Both the position numbers and the translations under genes were made by a program. This document shows, one piece after another, positions 30,983-39,777 of a DNA stretch of 64,000 nt (position 1 is its first letter; every line of letters starts with the position of its first letter). This DNA is from Yinghuangia seranimata. GTDB lineage: Bacteria; Actinomycetota; Actinomycetes; Streptomycetales; Streptomycetaceae. The stretch is from positions 62,001 through 126,000 of the forward strand of contig NZ_JASAOI010000047.1 in assembly GCF_029953285.1 (NCBI RefSeq), given 5' to 3'. The notes beneath the pieces are model-generated. The model saw only the letters and a program-made list of their open reading frames with translations. It was not told the DNA's origin and did not search any database.

Positions 30983-31026
30983 ACGACGAGAGGGACGAAC
31001 CCGCACGGGTTCGTCCCTCTCGTCGT
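30983..31026. terminator. bidirectional terminator with 21-bp perfect stem
   Basis: Arms 30983-31003 and 31006-31026 pair perfectly around a 2-nt loop. It lies between the convergent SCO1664-like gene and the DHA2 exporter and reads as a terminator in both directions. Confidence 0.85.
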
Positions 31027-31040
31027 TGCGGTCCGGCCCG

Positions 31041-32594
31041 TCAGCCCACGTGCACCGCGGGGGCCGGGGCGTCCGCGCCGACCTCGGCGATCTTGGGGCG
31101 CGGGGTGTTCATGAGCAGTCCGACGAGCGCGGCGGCGGCGACCAGGATCAGGGTGGCCCAGCCGGTCGCGACCGAGAAGCCGTGGACGACGCCGTCGAAC
31201 TTGACCGACGGGTCCTTCATCAGCTCGGCGCGGTGGTCCTCCATGTAGGTGCCGGTCGCCCGCGTCGCGATGGTGTTGAGCAGCGCGATGCCGATCGAAC
31301 CGCCCACCTGCTGCGCCGTGTTGGCCATCGCCGACGCCACGCCCGTGTCCTTCGCGGCGACGCCGTGCGTCGCGTAGTTCATCGCGGGCGCCATCACCAG
31401 GCCCATGCCGCCGCCCAGCAGCAGCTCGGCCGGCAGCACGACCGCCGCGTACGAGGAGTCGACCGTCATCTGGCTGAGCAGGAACATGCCGCACGCGGCG
31501 ATCAGCAGGCCCGGCACCATCAGCGCGCGCGGCGGGACCTTCGGGAGCAGCCGCGCGGAGATCCCGCCGCCGGCCACCACCACGGCCACCGACATCGGCA
31601 GGAACGCCAGACCGGCCTTCAGCGGCGAGTAGTGCCGCACGCCCTGGAAGTAGTAGGTCAGGATCAGGAACATCGCGAACATGCCGATCACCGAGAGGCC
31701 GATCGCCAGGTACGCGGAACCCCGGGTGCGGTTGAGCGCGATGGGCAGCGGCAGCAGCGGCCGTTCGGCGCGCGACTCGACGTACACGAACACGGCGAGC
31801 AGCACCGCGCCGGCCGCCAGCAGGCCGAGCACGAGCGCGGAGCCCCAGCCCTTGGACTCGGCCTCGCTGAGTGCGTACACGACGGCGAACAGTCCGCTGG
31901 TGACGAGCAGGACGCCGGGGATGTCGAACCGGGTGCGGCCCGGCATACGCGTCTCGGTAAGCACCATGTAGGCGCCGACACCCGCAATGACCGCGATCGG
32001 CACGTTGACGTAGAAGCACGCGCGCCAGTCCAGGTACTCGGTCAGCACGCCGCCGAGGACCATCCCGAGCGCGCTGCCGCCGCCCGCGATCGCGCCGAAC
32101 ACGCCGAACGCCTTGGCGCGTTCCTTCGGCTCGGTGAAGTTGACGGCCAGCAGCGACAGCGCGGACGGTGCGAGCAGCGCGCCGAAAGCACCCTGCAGGG
32201 CCCGGGACGCGAGCAGCATCCCGAACGACTGCGCCGCGCCGCCGAGCGCGGAGGCTCCCGCGAAGCCGACGATCCCGATGAGGAACGTCCTCTTGCGTCC
32301 CGTGTAGTCGGCGATGCGTCCGCCGAGCAGCAGCAGGCTGCCGAACGCGAGCGTGTAGGCCGTGATGACCCACTGTTTGGCGCCGTCGGAGACGCCCAGC
32401 GAATCCTGGGCCGACGGTAGGGCGATGTTCACGATGGTGACGTCGACGACCACCATGAGCTGGGCGATCGCGATGAAGATGAGGGCCAGCCAGCGGCGCG
32501 GGTTGACCGGGGGAGTCGTGGCGGTCGGTGTGGTGCCCGCGCTGTCGTCTCCGTGCTGCGGCCTGCTGTTGGCGGGGGTGGCGGCGGTGCTCAT
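31041..32594 (-). CDS. DHA2-family MFS drug exporter (EmrB/QacA type)
   Basis: A protein of 517 residues with 14 predicted helices. Family motifs are VDVTIVNIALPS (helix 1, motif D1), GGRIADYTGRKRTFLIG (motif A) and a motif-C-like AIAGGGSALGMVLGG in helix 5. It probably exports toxic or self-made compounds with the proton gradient. It lies 111 nt downstream of a tetR gene on the same strand, and is likely repressed by it. Confidence 0.93.
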   Translation of the reverse strand: MSTAATPANSRPQHGDDSAGTTPTATTPPVNPRRWLALIFIAIAQLMVVVDVTIVNIALPSAQDSLGVSDGAKQWVITAYTLAFGSLLLLGGRIADYTGRKRTFLIGIVGFAGASALGGAAQSFGMLLASRALQGAFGALLAPSALSLLAVNFTEPKERAKAFGVFGAIAGGGSALGMVLGGVLTEYLDWRACFYVNVPIAVIAGVGAYMVLTETRMPGRTRFDIPGVLLVTSGLFAVVYALSEAESKGWGSALVLGLLAAGAVLLAVFVYVESRAERPLLPLPIALNRTRGSAYLAIGLSVIGMFAMFLILTYYFQGVRHYSPLKAGLAFLPMSVAVVVAGGGISARLLPKVPPRALMVPGLLIAACGMFLLSQMTVDSSYAAVVLPAELLLGGGMGLVMAPAMNYATHGVAAKDTGVASAMANTAQQVGGSIGIALLNTIATRATGTYMEDHRAELMKDPSVKFDGVVHGFSVATGWATLILVAAAALVGLLMNTPRPKIAEVGADAPAPAVHVG

Positions 32595-32705
32595 GCGGAT
32601 CGCCTTCTTCGTCTGCTGTGTGCGGGTGGTGCAGGACAGGGGACGCGGTGCGGTGGGTGCGTTCCTGGTGTGCCGTGCAGTGCTCGCGGTGCCGGGGGCG
32701 GCGGG

Positions 32706-33461
32706 TCAGCCGTCGGCGCGTTCGTCGTCGCGGCGCTTGCGCTCGGCCCGGTCGGCGTCGTGCATGGCGGCGGCCACGTCGCGGATGCGGTCGAAGTCGG
32801 CGAGCGTGAAGCGGGGTTCGGGCAGTTCGTGGCGCTCGTCGTGGCCGCCGGCGCGCAGGCCGTCGAGGTAGATGTCGAGCTGGCGGTGCGCCAGCGGGTC
32901 GCCCGCGGGCTGGCCGAGGAGCGCGTCGGTCACCGGGGCGAGCGGGCGGGAGAGGCGCATCAGCATCAGCGTGATGTCGCCGAACACGATGTCGGGGCGG
33001 ATCTTGCCGGCCGCCTGGGCGCGCTGGATGAGAGCCTCGACGTGCTCGCCGAGCGAGCGGCGCATCGCGTCGAACTCCTCGTCGACCATGACGCGGCCGA
33101 TGAGGGCCGGCATGGTGGCGGCGATCTTGGCGTCGAGCGCGTAGTGCATGAAGGAGCGCAGCGCCTCCAGCGGCTCGGCGGACTCCTCGTCGGCGCGCTC
33201 GGCGGCCGCGCGGACCTTGTCGAACGTGTCCACGACGACGCCGCGGATCAGGTCCTCGCGGTCGGGGAAGCGGCGGTAGAGCGTGGCGATGCCGACGCCG
33301 GCGCGGCGGGCGATCTCGTCCAGCGGCGCGTCGGGGCCCGACTCGATGAAGACCTCGCGGGCCGCGTCGATCACCAGCTGGCGGTTGCGCTGCGCGTCCG
33401 CCCGCAGGGGCGCGGCCGGGGTCGCGGCTGTCTCCGAGTGCCGCTGTGTCGTGCCGCCCAT
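32706..33461 (-). CDS. TetR-family transcriptional repressor
   Basis: A protein of 251 residues. The N-terminal HTH reads VIDAAREVFIESGPDAPLDEIARRAGVGIATLYRRFPDREDL (about 35-80, recognition helix GVGIATLYRRF). The ligand domain is helical, and a basic C-terminal tail ends the protein. Start ATG 33461 fits the family; upstream ATGs in frame lie inside the operator region. Three GGAG-N7-CTCC sites stand just upstream. It probably controls itself and the DHA2 exporter downstream. Confidence 0.9.
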   Translation of the reverse strand: MGGTTQRHSETAATPAAPLRADAQRNRQLVIDAAREVFIESGPDAPLDEIARRAGVGIATLYRRFPDREDLIRGVVVDTFDKVRAAAERADEESAEPLEALRSFMHYALDAKIAATMPALIGRVMVDEEFDAMRRSLGEHVEALIQRAQAAGKIRPDIVFGDITLMLMRLSRPLAPVTDALLGQPAGDPLAHRQLDIYLDGLRAGGHDERHELPEPRFTLADFDRIRDVAAAMHDADRAERKRRDDERADG

Positions 33462-33491
33462 CGCCGTCTCCCGCTCTGCCGGTGCCCAGGT

Positions 33492-33569
33492 GGAGGGTTT
33501 CTCTCCGCTTGACTCCGACGCTAGCAGAAGTGGAGGAAAATTCTCCAGTGAAGTGGAGAGATTTTCTCC
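33492..33569. promoter_or_regulatory. triple TetR operator, GGAG-N7-CTCC
   Basis: Three 15-bp inverted repeats GGAG-N7-CTCC lie at 33492-33506, 33532-33546 and 33555-33569, in an AT-richer stretch between tetR and mshC. Sites 2 and 3 also form a phase-shifted palindrome TCTCCA-N6-TGGAGA (33542-33559). Confidence 0.8.
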
Positions 33570-33641
33570 GTTCATCGTTTCCGCGGCGCCGGGGACCGGC
33601 CCGACGGCGTGTGATCGCCCGCTGCCGTTAGGCTCATAGGC

Positions 33642-34868
33642 ATGTATGCCTGGCCCGCACCCGAGTTGCCCGTCCTGCCTGGTCAGGGCGCGTCCCCGCG
33701 CGTCTATGACAGCGCCGTCCGGGACCTTGTGACGACCTCCCCGGGGCCGGTGGCCCGGCTGTACGTCTGCGGCATCACGCCGTACGACGCCACCCACATG
33801 GGGCACGCCGCCACCTACGTCGCCTTCGACCTCCTCCAGCGGGTCTGGCGCGACGCCGGCCACCGCGTGCACTACGTCCAGAACGTCACCGACGTCGACG
33901 ACCCGCTCCTCGAGCGCGCCGCCCGCGACGGCGAGGACTGGACCCACCTCGCCGAGCGCGAGACCGCGCTGTTCCGCGAGGACATGACCGCGCTGCGGGT
34001 GCTCCCGCCGGACCACTACATCGGCGTCGTCGAGGCCATCGACCGCATCGTGCCGCTCATCGTCGACCTCAAGGCCAAGGGCGCCGCGTACGACGTCGAC
34101 GGCGACGTGTACTTCTCCGTCGCCTCGGACGAACGCTTCGGCGGCGTCTCCGGCTTCAGCACCGCCGACATGCTGAAGTTCTCGGCGGAGCGCGGCGGCG
34201 ACCCCGACCGGCCCGGCAAGAAGAACCCGCTCGACCCGCTGCTGTGGCGCGCCGCGCGCGACGGCGAGCCGTCGTGGCCCAGCCCGCTCGGCCCCGGCCG
34301 GCCCGGCTGGCACATCGAGTGCGTCGCCATCGCGCTGGAGCACCTGGGCATGGCGTTCGACGTCCAGGGCGGCGGCTCCGACCTGGTCTTCCCGCACCAC
34401 GAGATGGGCGCCTCGCACGCCCAGGTGTTCACCGGCGACGCGCCCTACGCCAAGGCGTACGTGCACGCCGGCATGGTCGCGCTGCACGGCGAGAAGATGT
34501 CCAAGTCGCGCGGCAACCTGGTCTTCGTCTCCAAGCTGCGCGCCGAAGGCGTCGACCCGATGGCGATGCGGCTCGCCCTGCTCGCCCACCACTACCGCTC
34601 CGACTGGGAGTGGACCGCCGACGTCCTCGCCACCGCCCAACTGCGGCTCGGCCGTTGGCGCGCCGCGGTCTCCCGCCCCGACGGCCCCCCGGCCGACGAC
34701 CTGCTCGCCGCGATCCGCGAACGCATGACCGACGACCTCGACGCCCCGGGCGCCCTCCGCGCCATGGACGCCTGGGCCGAACGCGCCCTCACCGAAGGCG
34801 GAACCGACGAGGCCGCCCCAGGCGTGACCTCCCGCGCCGTCGACGCGATCCTCGGCGTGGCCCTGTAG
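33642..34868 (+). CDS. mshC: MshC, cysteine:glucosaminyl-inositol ligase (mycothiol synthesis)
   Basis: A protein of 408 residues. It is a class I aminoacyl-tRNA-synthetase-like ligase related to Cys[22 protein letters not shown] (zinc Cys and HIGH-type motif), [11 protein letters not shown] (second zinc ligand), [12 protein letters not shown] (third ligand), and KMSKSRGN. It joins Cys to GlcN-Ins with ATP in mycothiol biosynthesis. Length and the N-terminal [10 protein letters not shown] are typical of MshC rather than CysRS. Its presence means mycothiol is the cell thiol available to the ArsC and metal systems. Confidence 0.96.
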   Translation: MYAWPAPELPVLPGQGASPRVYDSAVRDLVTTSPGPVARLYVCGITPYDATHMGHAATYVAFDLLQRVWRDAGHRVHYVQNVTDVDDPLLERAARDGEDWTHLAERETALFREDMTALRVLPPDHYIGVVEAIDRIVPLIVDLKAKGAAYDVDGDVYFSVASDERFGGVSGFSTADMLKFSAERGGDPDRPGKKNPLDPLLWRAARDGEPSWPSPLGPGRPGWHIECVAIALEHLGMAFDVQGGGSDLVFPHHEMGASHAQVFTGDAPYAKAYVHAGMVALHGEKMSKSRGNLVFVSKLRAEGVDPMAMRLALLAHHYRSDWEWTADVLATAQLRLGRWRAAVSRPDGPPADDLLAAIRERMTDDLDAPGALRAMDAWAERALTEGGTDEAAPGVTSRAVDAILGVAL

Positions 34869-34877
34869 TTCGTACGC

Positions 34878-34913
34878 GCAGCCCCGCCCGCACACGGTGC
34901 CGGGCGGGGCTGC
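34878..34913. terminator. bidirectional terminator between mshC and the ketoacyl synthase gene
   Basis: A perfect 13-bp stem (34878-34890 and 34901-34913) with a 10-nt loop lies between convergent genes. Confidence 0.85.
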
Positions 34914-34919
34914 CGCGCG

Positions 34920-36137
34920 TCAGGCCGTGAAGACCAGGGCAGCGTTGTGGCCGCCGAAGCCGAAGGCGTTGGTCAGGGCGGCGGTGTAGGCGGACCTGCG
35001 CGGGGTGCCGGTGATCACGTCGAGCTTCACCTCGGGGGCCTGGTTGTCCAGGTTCAGCGTGGCGGGGGCCGTGCCCTCGTGGAGGGACAGGATCGTCGCG
35101 ACCGCGCCCAACGCGCCTGCCGCGCCGCACAGGTGGCCGGTCATCGACTTGATCGCGGTCACCGCCGGGTGGGTGCCGATCGCCGTCGTGACCGACTCCG
35201 CCTCGGCGAGGTCGCCGCGCGGGGTGGACGTCGCATGGGCGTGCACCAGGTCGATGTCCTGCGGTGTGAGCCCGGCCGAGGCGAGCGCGCGGTTGATGGC
35301 ACGGGCCTGGCCCTCCGGCGCGCCGGCCGTGATGTGGTACGCGTCGGAGGTGACGCCGGCGCCGGCCAGCGAGGCGTACCGGCGGGCCCCGCGCGCCTTC
35401 GCGAAGCCGGCCCGTTCCAGCACCACCACGGCCGCGCCCTCGGCCATCACGAAGCCGTTGCGCTCGACGTCGAACGGCCGCGAGGCGCGCGCGGGTTCGT
35501 CGTTACGCGTGGACAGCGCCTGCGCCTGCGCGAAGCCGGCCAGCGGCAGCGGCGCCAGGCATGCCTCCGCGCCGCCCGCGACCACGACGTCGGCGCGGCC
35601 GAGCCGGATCAGGTCGAGACCGTAGGCGATGGCCTCCGCGCCCGACGCGCACGCGCTGACGGGCGTGTGCGCACCGGCCCGCGCGCCGAGCTCCATCGAC
35701 ACGTACGCGGCCGGGCCGTTCGCCATCACCATCGGCATCGTGTGCGGCGAGACCCGCCGCGGACCCGAGCGCTCCAGCACGTCGTCCTGCCCGAGCAGGG
35801 TCAGCGCGCCCCCGGTGCCGGTGCCGATGACCACGGCCAGCCGCTCCGGGTCGACGTCGGGCGCGCCCGCGTCGGCCCACGCCTCGCGCGCGGCGATCAG
35901 CGCGACCTGCTCGCAGCGGTCCAGGCGGCGTGCCGCGACCCGGTCCAGCACGTCGGTGGGTTCGACGGCGAGCGGCCCGCCGATGCGGACCGGCAGACCC
36001 GCCGCCCAGTCCGCGTCGAGTGCCCTGACGCCGCTGCGGCCGGCCAGCAGCCCGGCCCATGTGGTGGCGACGTCGCCGCCCAACGGCGTCGTAGCGCCGA
36101 GTCCGGTGACGGTCGCGAAGTCGGTGCCGACAGACAT
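34920..36137 (-). CDS. beta-ketoacyl synthase (FabF/KAS II type)
   Basis: A protein of 405 residues with the thiolase fold. The active Cys is in PVSACASGAEA, the two His in HAHATSTPRGD and KSMTGHLCGAAG, and the GFGGHNAAL motif closes the protein. Length and motifs fit KAS II. No ACP, ketoreductase or malonyltransferase gene is adjacent, so this is a stand-alone copy. It may serve fatty-acid elongation or a secondary pathway. Confidence 0.92.
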   Translation of the reverse strand: MSVGTDFATVTGLGATTPLGGDVATTWAGLLAGRSGVRALDADWAAGLPVRIGGPLAVEPTDVLDRVAARRLDRCEQVALIAAREAWADAGAPDVDPERLAVVIGTGTGGALTLLGQDDVLERSGPRRVSPHTMPMVMANGPAAYVSMELGARAGAHTPVSACASGAEAIAYGLDLIRLGRADVVVAGGAEACLAPLPLAGFAQAQALSTRNDEPARASRPFDVERNGFVMAEGAAVVVLERAGFAKARGARRYASLAGAGVTSDAYHITAGAPEGQARAINRALASAGLTPQDIDLVHAHATSTPRGDLAEAESVTTAIGTHPAVTAIKSMTGHLCGAAGALGAVATILSLHEGTAPATLNLDNQAPEVKLDVITGTPRRSAYTAALTNAFGFGGHNAALVFTA

Positions 36138-36361
36138 GAGTTCAGCCCCCTCTTGTGGCGAAGTGACAACCCCCCGGCTGGCGGTGCCGGCCGGGAAGAT
36201 CGACTTGCCTGCGACTCTGTCAGGGGAAATACGTATGACCCGATGTCGTGATCAACCGAGTCCGCACAGACGGCTTTGTAGGTTTCACGTGTTTCCCAGC
36301 GACGGGCCGGCGAAATAGCCTGCCGAAAACCGGGGACCGGAACACACCCGGAACACGCACG

Positions 36362-36430
36362 GAACGGACACGGAAGACGTCCGCGAACGGACCCGGAAGG
36401 CGCCTGGGAACGGACGCGGAAGACGCCCGG
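36362..36430. repeat. 23-bp tandem repeat, three copies
   Basis: Units beginning GAACGGAC start at 36362, 36385 and 36408, exactly 23 bp apart, with a decayed fourth copy. They fill part of the 376-bp gap 36138-36513, which holds no other gene. Confidence 0.7.
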
Positions 36431-36439
36431 AAAACGACC

Positions 36440-36469
36440 GCGCCGCCCGGGCGGAAACCCGGGCGGCGC
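36440..36469 (-). terminator. terminator after the DUF6643 gene
   Basis: A perfect 12-bp stem (36440-36451 and 36458-36469) with loop CGGAAA lies 45 nt downstream of the DUF6643 stop. Confidence 0.85.
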
Positions 36470-36513
36470 GGAGGGAATTCGGTGGCGCGGCGAGTGCCGC
36501 CGCGCGCGTTGGA

Positions 36514-37107
36514 TCAGTAGCGGTCCTGGAACCCGCCCTGGTCCGGACGGCCCGCCACACGCGGCGGCGGAACCTGCTGCACGTACTGCTGAGGGGCGCC
36601 CGGCGCCGGCCGGTAGCCCTGCGGCGCGCCCGGGGCGGGCCGGTAGCCCTGCGGCAGCGGCTGGCCGCCGGAGAACGCCTGCACGGGCGCCTGCGGCTGC
36701 GGGGCCGCGTACCCGCCGGACTGCGTGGGGATCTGCGAGAACGGCAGCGGCGCGGGCCCGGCCGGAGCCGCCGCGGCGTACCCCGGCGCGCTGTAGCCGG
36801 TGCTGCCGTACGACGAACTGCCGTACTGGGCACCGCTGTAGCTGCTCGACGAGGCGCCGAACGACGACGACGAATACGACGAACCGCCGTACGAGGACGA
36901 CGAGTACGACGAGGGGAGCGCGGGCAGCGCCGGCAGGGCCGGGCGGTCGCCGAAGCGCGAGTAGTGTCCGAGCCCCGAGAAGTCCGGCGCGGGCACATGC
37001 ATGGGCCCGATCTCCGGGCGGCCTCGCTCGGCCACCAGACGGTCGTAGATCGGGGTCTCCGAATACGGCGAATAGATGCCGCCGTCAAAGGCACGAGCCG
37101 AGGTCAT
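36514..37107 (-). CDS. DUF6643-type protein, low-complexity Ser/Tyr/Pro/Gln
   Basis: A protein of 197 residues. The N-terminus has the conserved-looking YSETPIYDRLVAERGRPEIGP, then PAPDFSGLGHYSRFG. The rest is low-complexity: a Ser/Tyr/Gly block (SSYSSSSYGG and similar) and a Pro/Gln/Tyr block with RPAPGAPQ repeats. I recall DUF6643 proteins with the same head and tail in Streptomyces. No signal peptide. The low-complexity tail suggests a phase-separating or scaffold protein, but function is unknown. It is divergent from the ADP-ribosylglycohydrolase gene across 299 bp. Confidence 0.78.
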   Translation of the reverse strand: MTSARAFDGGIYSPYSETPIYDRLVAERGRPEIGPMHVPAPDFSGLGHYSRFGDRPALPALPALPSSYSSSSYGGSSYSSSSFGASSSSYSGAQYGSSSYGSTGYSAPGYAAAAPAGPAPLPFSQIPTQSGGYAAPQPQAPVQAFSGGQPLPQGYRPAPGAPQGYRPAPGAPQQYVQQVPPPRVAGRPDQGGFQDRY

Positions 37108-37406
37108 GGCCGATAAGGTACGCGATCCGCGCCGGTTGCGAACCCCCTTCGGCCTGTCGAATTTCCGGGGTACGCGTTGGTTTTACGCCAAGGACCCGGA
37201 GCACCGCCCTAGCACGCAACCTCCGCGTAACTTCGGGCGGTCGGCTTCGGCCGATTCGCTCCCATTGAGCCGTCGGCGTGCGGATGTGCGCCGAACTGTG
37301 GCCATAATCGCCGACACGGAGCATGATGGCCGTCGGCAACCCGACAAGGGCGTCCGTTACTTGTAACGCATCGCCCGCCCGACGGGGGAGGGACGGGGAG
37401 AACCAC

Positions 37407-38441
37407 GTGCGACCCGAACGAACCGGCCAGTCCGCGGCCGACGAAGGAGAGCCCGCCGGCGACGAGGCGATCGACGCCGGCCTGCCGCCGGTCGGCCCGC
37501 CCGACCCGCCGCCGCCCGACGACGTACTCCTCGACCGGATCCAGGGCGGCTGGCTCGGCCGCTGCGCGGGCGCGCACATGCTCGCGCACCCCGGCGAGAT
37601 GCTCGAACGCTGCGACGCCGTCGACCGCGCGGTGCTGACCCTCCGACTGCTGGAGACCTACGGACCGGGCTTCACCCACGAGCAGATGGCGTCCCTGTGG
37701 CTGCTCACGCTGCCGTTCCTCCGACCGGGCGGCGCGGAGCGGGCGGCCTACCGCATGCTCGTGAACGGCGCCCAGACGCCGGGCACCACCCGCCCGGGGA
37801 GCATCCCGACACCCGAGGCCCACCAGGAAGGCGACGGCGCGCTCCCGCGGGCCGACCTCTACGGCTACATCGCCCCCGGCGACCCCCGCCGCGCCGCGCG
37901 GCTGGCCCGCAAGGACGCGCAACTCTCCCACGCCGCCAGCGGCCTCTACGGCGCGATGTGGGTCGCCGCGCTGACCTCCGCGGCGTTCACCGCCCACGAC
38001 GCGACGGAGGCCGTGGCGATCTCCCTGCGCCACATCCCTTCCAAGTCCCGGCTGTTCGAGGCCCTGTGCGAGGTCCTCGTCGCCCACGCCCGCGGCCGCG
38101 CCTGGCAGGACGTCATAGACGAAATCCACGCCACTCACGGCCACCACGGCCCCCACCACACCGTCGGCAACGCCTGCCTGATCGCCGCCGGCCTCCTGTG
38201 GGGCGAGGGCGACTGGACCGCGACCCTGACCCTCACCGTCCAAGGCGGCTGGGACACCCCGGTAGACGCCGCCACCGCCGGCTCGGTGGCCGGCGTCCTC
38301 GCCGGCACCCAAGGCATCCCCGCCGAATGGCGCCAAGCCGCCACCGACCGAGTCCGCACCGCCGTCCCCGACGCCGGCGACTGCCGCATCGCCGACCTCG
38401 CAGGCCGCACCTACGCCGTCGCCAGACTGGCCCTCGCCTGA
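37407..38441 (+). CDS. ADP-ribosylglycohydrolase family protein
   Basis: A protein of 344 residues, all-helical. Family motifs are RIQGGWLGRCAGAHM (first helix), HAASGLYGAMWVAAL, and WDTPVDAATAGSVAGVLAG, the metal-site block that usually reads WDTDSNAAT. Two of the metal Asp positions are kept here, while the Ser-Asn pair is replaced by Pro-Val. The enzyme would remove ADP-ribose from protein or release dinitrogenase-like modification. Start GTG 37407 follows GGGGAG. Activity is uncertain because of the altered metal block. Confidence 0.82.
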   Translation: MRPERTGQSAADEGEPAGDEAIDAGLPPVGPPDPPPPDDVLLDRIQGGWLGRCAGAHMLAHPGEMLERCDAVDRAVLTLRLLETYGPGFTHEQMASLWLLTLPFLRPGGAERAAYRMLVNGAQTPGTTRPGSIPTPEAHQEGDGALPRADLYGYIAPGDPRRAARLARKDAQLSHAASGLYGAMWVAALTSAAFTAHDATEAVAISLRHIPSKSRLFEALCEVLVAHARGRAWQDVIDEIHATHGHHGPHHTVGNACLIAAGLLWGEGDWTATLTLTVQGGWDTPVDAATAGSVAGVLAGTQGIPAEWRQAATDRVRTAVPDAGDCRIADLAGRTYAVARLALA

Positions 38442-38539
38442 CCGGGGCCCTACGCGCCCCGACGGATGCCGTACCCGACGAACACCGGTCTCCGAGTGGC
38501 GGCTGCTGGACGAGTGAGGGCGGTCCGGCCGGTGTGGAG

Positions 38540-38583
38540 CGAGGCGGCCGCGCACAGCGTCGGAGCCGTGCGCGGCCGCCTCG
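38540..38583. terminator. bidirectional terminator, 16-bp perfect stem
   Basis: Arms 38540-38555 and 38568-38583 pair perfectly around 12 nt, between the convergent ADP-ribosylglycohydrolase and DegT genes. Confidence 0.85.
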
Positions 38584-38589
38584 TCGGTA

Positions 38590-39777
38590 CTACTTCGGCA
38601 ACTGGTCGGCGTGCGCCTGGATGCGGATCGCCGCGTCGGCCACCTTCAGGATCGTGGCCTCGTCCATGTGGGACCACAGTGGGACCGTCAGGACCAGTTC
38701 GGCCATCTCGTCCGTCACCGGAAGCTCGCGCTTCTCCGGAAGGTCGGCGTAGGCCTTCTGCCGGTGGACCGCCGGGTGGAAGTAGCGGCGGGAGTCGATG
38801 CCTTCGGCCTTCAGGGCGTCGGCGAGGGCCACCGCTCCGCAGCCGAAGGCCTCGGCGTCCAGGATCAGCGTCAGGTCCTTCCACGTCGAGGTGTCCTCCG
38901 GCGCCAGCGCCGGGAGGCGCAGACCCGGGAGGCCCTGCACGCGGGACGCGAACGCCCCGACCAGCGCGGTGCGGTGGGCGATGCGTTCCGGCAGCGAACG
39001 GAGCGACACCAGGGCCAGGGCCGCGTGGAGTTCGGACATGCGGGCGTTGAGGCCCGGGAAGACGCAGTCGTAGTCGCCCGGGTTGCCGTAGCCGCGCCCG
39101 AGGCGGACCGCCTCGGCGAGCGCCTCGTCGTGCGTGGCCACCAGGCCGCCCTCGGCCGCGACCACGACCTTGGTCGGGCTCAGGCTGAAGACCTCCGCCG
39201 AGCCGAACCCGCCGATCGGCCGGCCGGCGCGGCGGCTGCCGAGGCCGTGCGCCGCGTCGTACAGCAGCGGTACGCCGGCCTCGTCGGCGATCTTCTGCAG
39301 CTCCTCGACGCGGCACGGCGTGCCGTACACGTGCGTCGCCATCAGCGCCCCGACCCCCGGTGCCAGCGCCGCCTCGGCGTCCGCGGGGTCGAGGGTGAGC
39401 GTGTCCCGCTCGATCTCGGCGAACACCGGTGTGCCGCCCGCCCAGTGCGCCGCGTGCGCGGTCGCGGAGAACGTGAAGCTCGGCATCACGACGCGCGTGC
39501 CCGCGACCCCGAAGGCCTGGAGCGCCAGCATCAGTCCGCTGGTGCAGTTCGCCACCGCCACGACGTGCGGCACGTCGAGGAACTCAGCTGCGGCCTCCTC
39601 GAGTTCGCGCACCGTCGTGCCGTTGGTCAGCTGGCCGCTGTCCAGCACGGCGTCGAAGCGCCGCGTCAGCTCCTCCCGGTCCGGCACCTCGACGCGCGTC
39701 AGCGGCAGCCCCTCCGGGAACGCCGCCGTACCCCCCAGGGCCGCCGGAAGCCCGGCCTCGCCCGTTGTCACCGCCAT
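38590..39777 (-). CDS. DegT/DnrJ/EryC1/StrS sugar aminotransferase
   Basis: A protein of 395 residues, PLP-dependent fold I. Motifs are VVAVANCTSGLMLAL (PLP phosphate loop), LLYDAAHGLGSR (Asp), and FSLSPTKVVVAAEGG with the Schiff-base Lys. The GNPGDYDCVFPGLNARMSELHAA region is typical of the family. It would aminate a nucleotide-linked keto sugar. It is the last gene of the leftward glycan operon and overlaps the Wzy-like gene by 10 nt, so an amino sugar is probably part of the polymer. Confidence 0.92.
   Translation of the reverse strand: MAVTTGEAGLPAALGGTAAFPEGLPLTRVEVPDREELTRRFDAVLDSGQLTNGTTVRELEEAAAEFLDVPHVVAVANCTSGLMLALQAFGVAGTRVVMPSFTFSATAHAAHWAGGTPVFAEIERDTLTLDPADAEAALAPGVGALMATHVYGTPCRVEELQKIADEAGVPLLYDAAHGLGSRRAGRPIGGFGSAEVFSLSPTKVVVAAEGGLVATHDEALAEAVRLGRGYGNPGDYDCVFPGLNARMSELHAALALVSLRSLPERIAHRTALVGAFASRVQGLPGLRLPALAPEDTSTWKDLTLILDAEAFGCGAVALADALKAEGIDSRRYFHPAVHRQKAYADLPEKRELPVTDEMAELVLTVPLWSHMDEATILKVADAAIRIQAHADQLPK

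Noticed and set aside
26594-31006. A 1470-codon minus-strand open frame
   Set aside because: It runs antisense through corA, phosphatase, DUF3090 and SCO1664-like genes; composition is Arg/Pro/Gly-rich shadow. Only its last 207 codons (26594-27217) look like a real gene.
33642-34868. Cysteinyl-tRNA synthetase
   Set aside because: Length (408 residues) and N-terminus match MshC; the anticodon-binding extension of CysRS is missing.
34920-36137. Type II polyketide gene cluster
   Set aside because: Only one ketoacyl synthase is present, with no chain-length factor, ACP or tailoring gene nearby.
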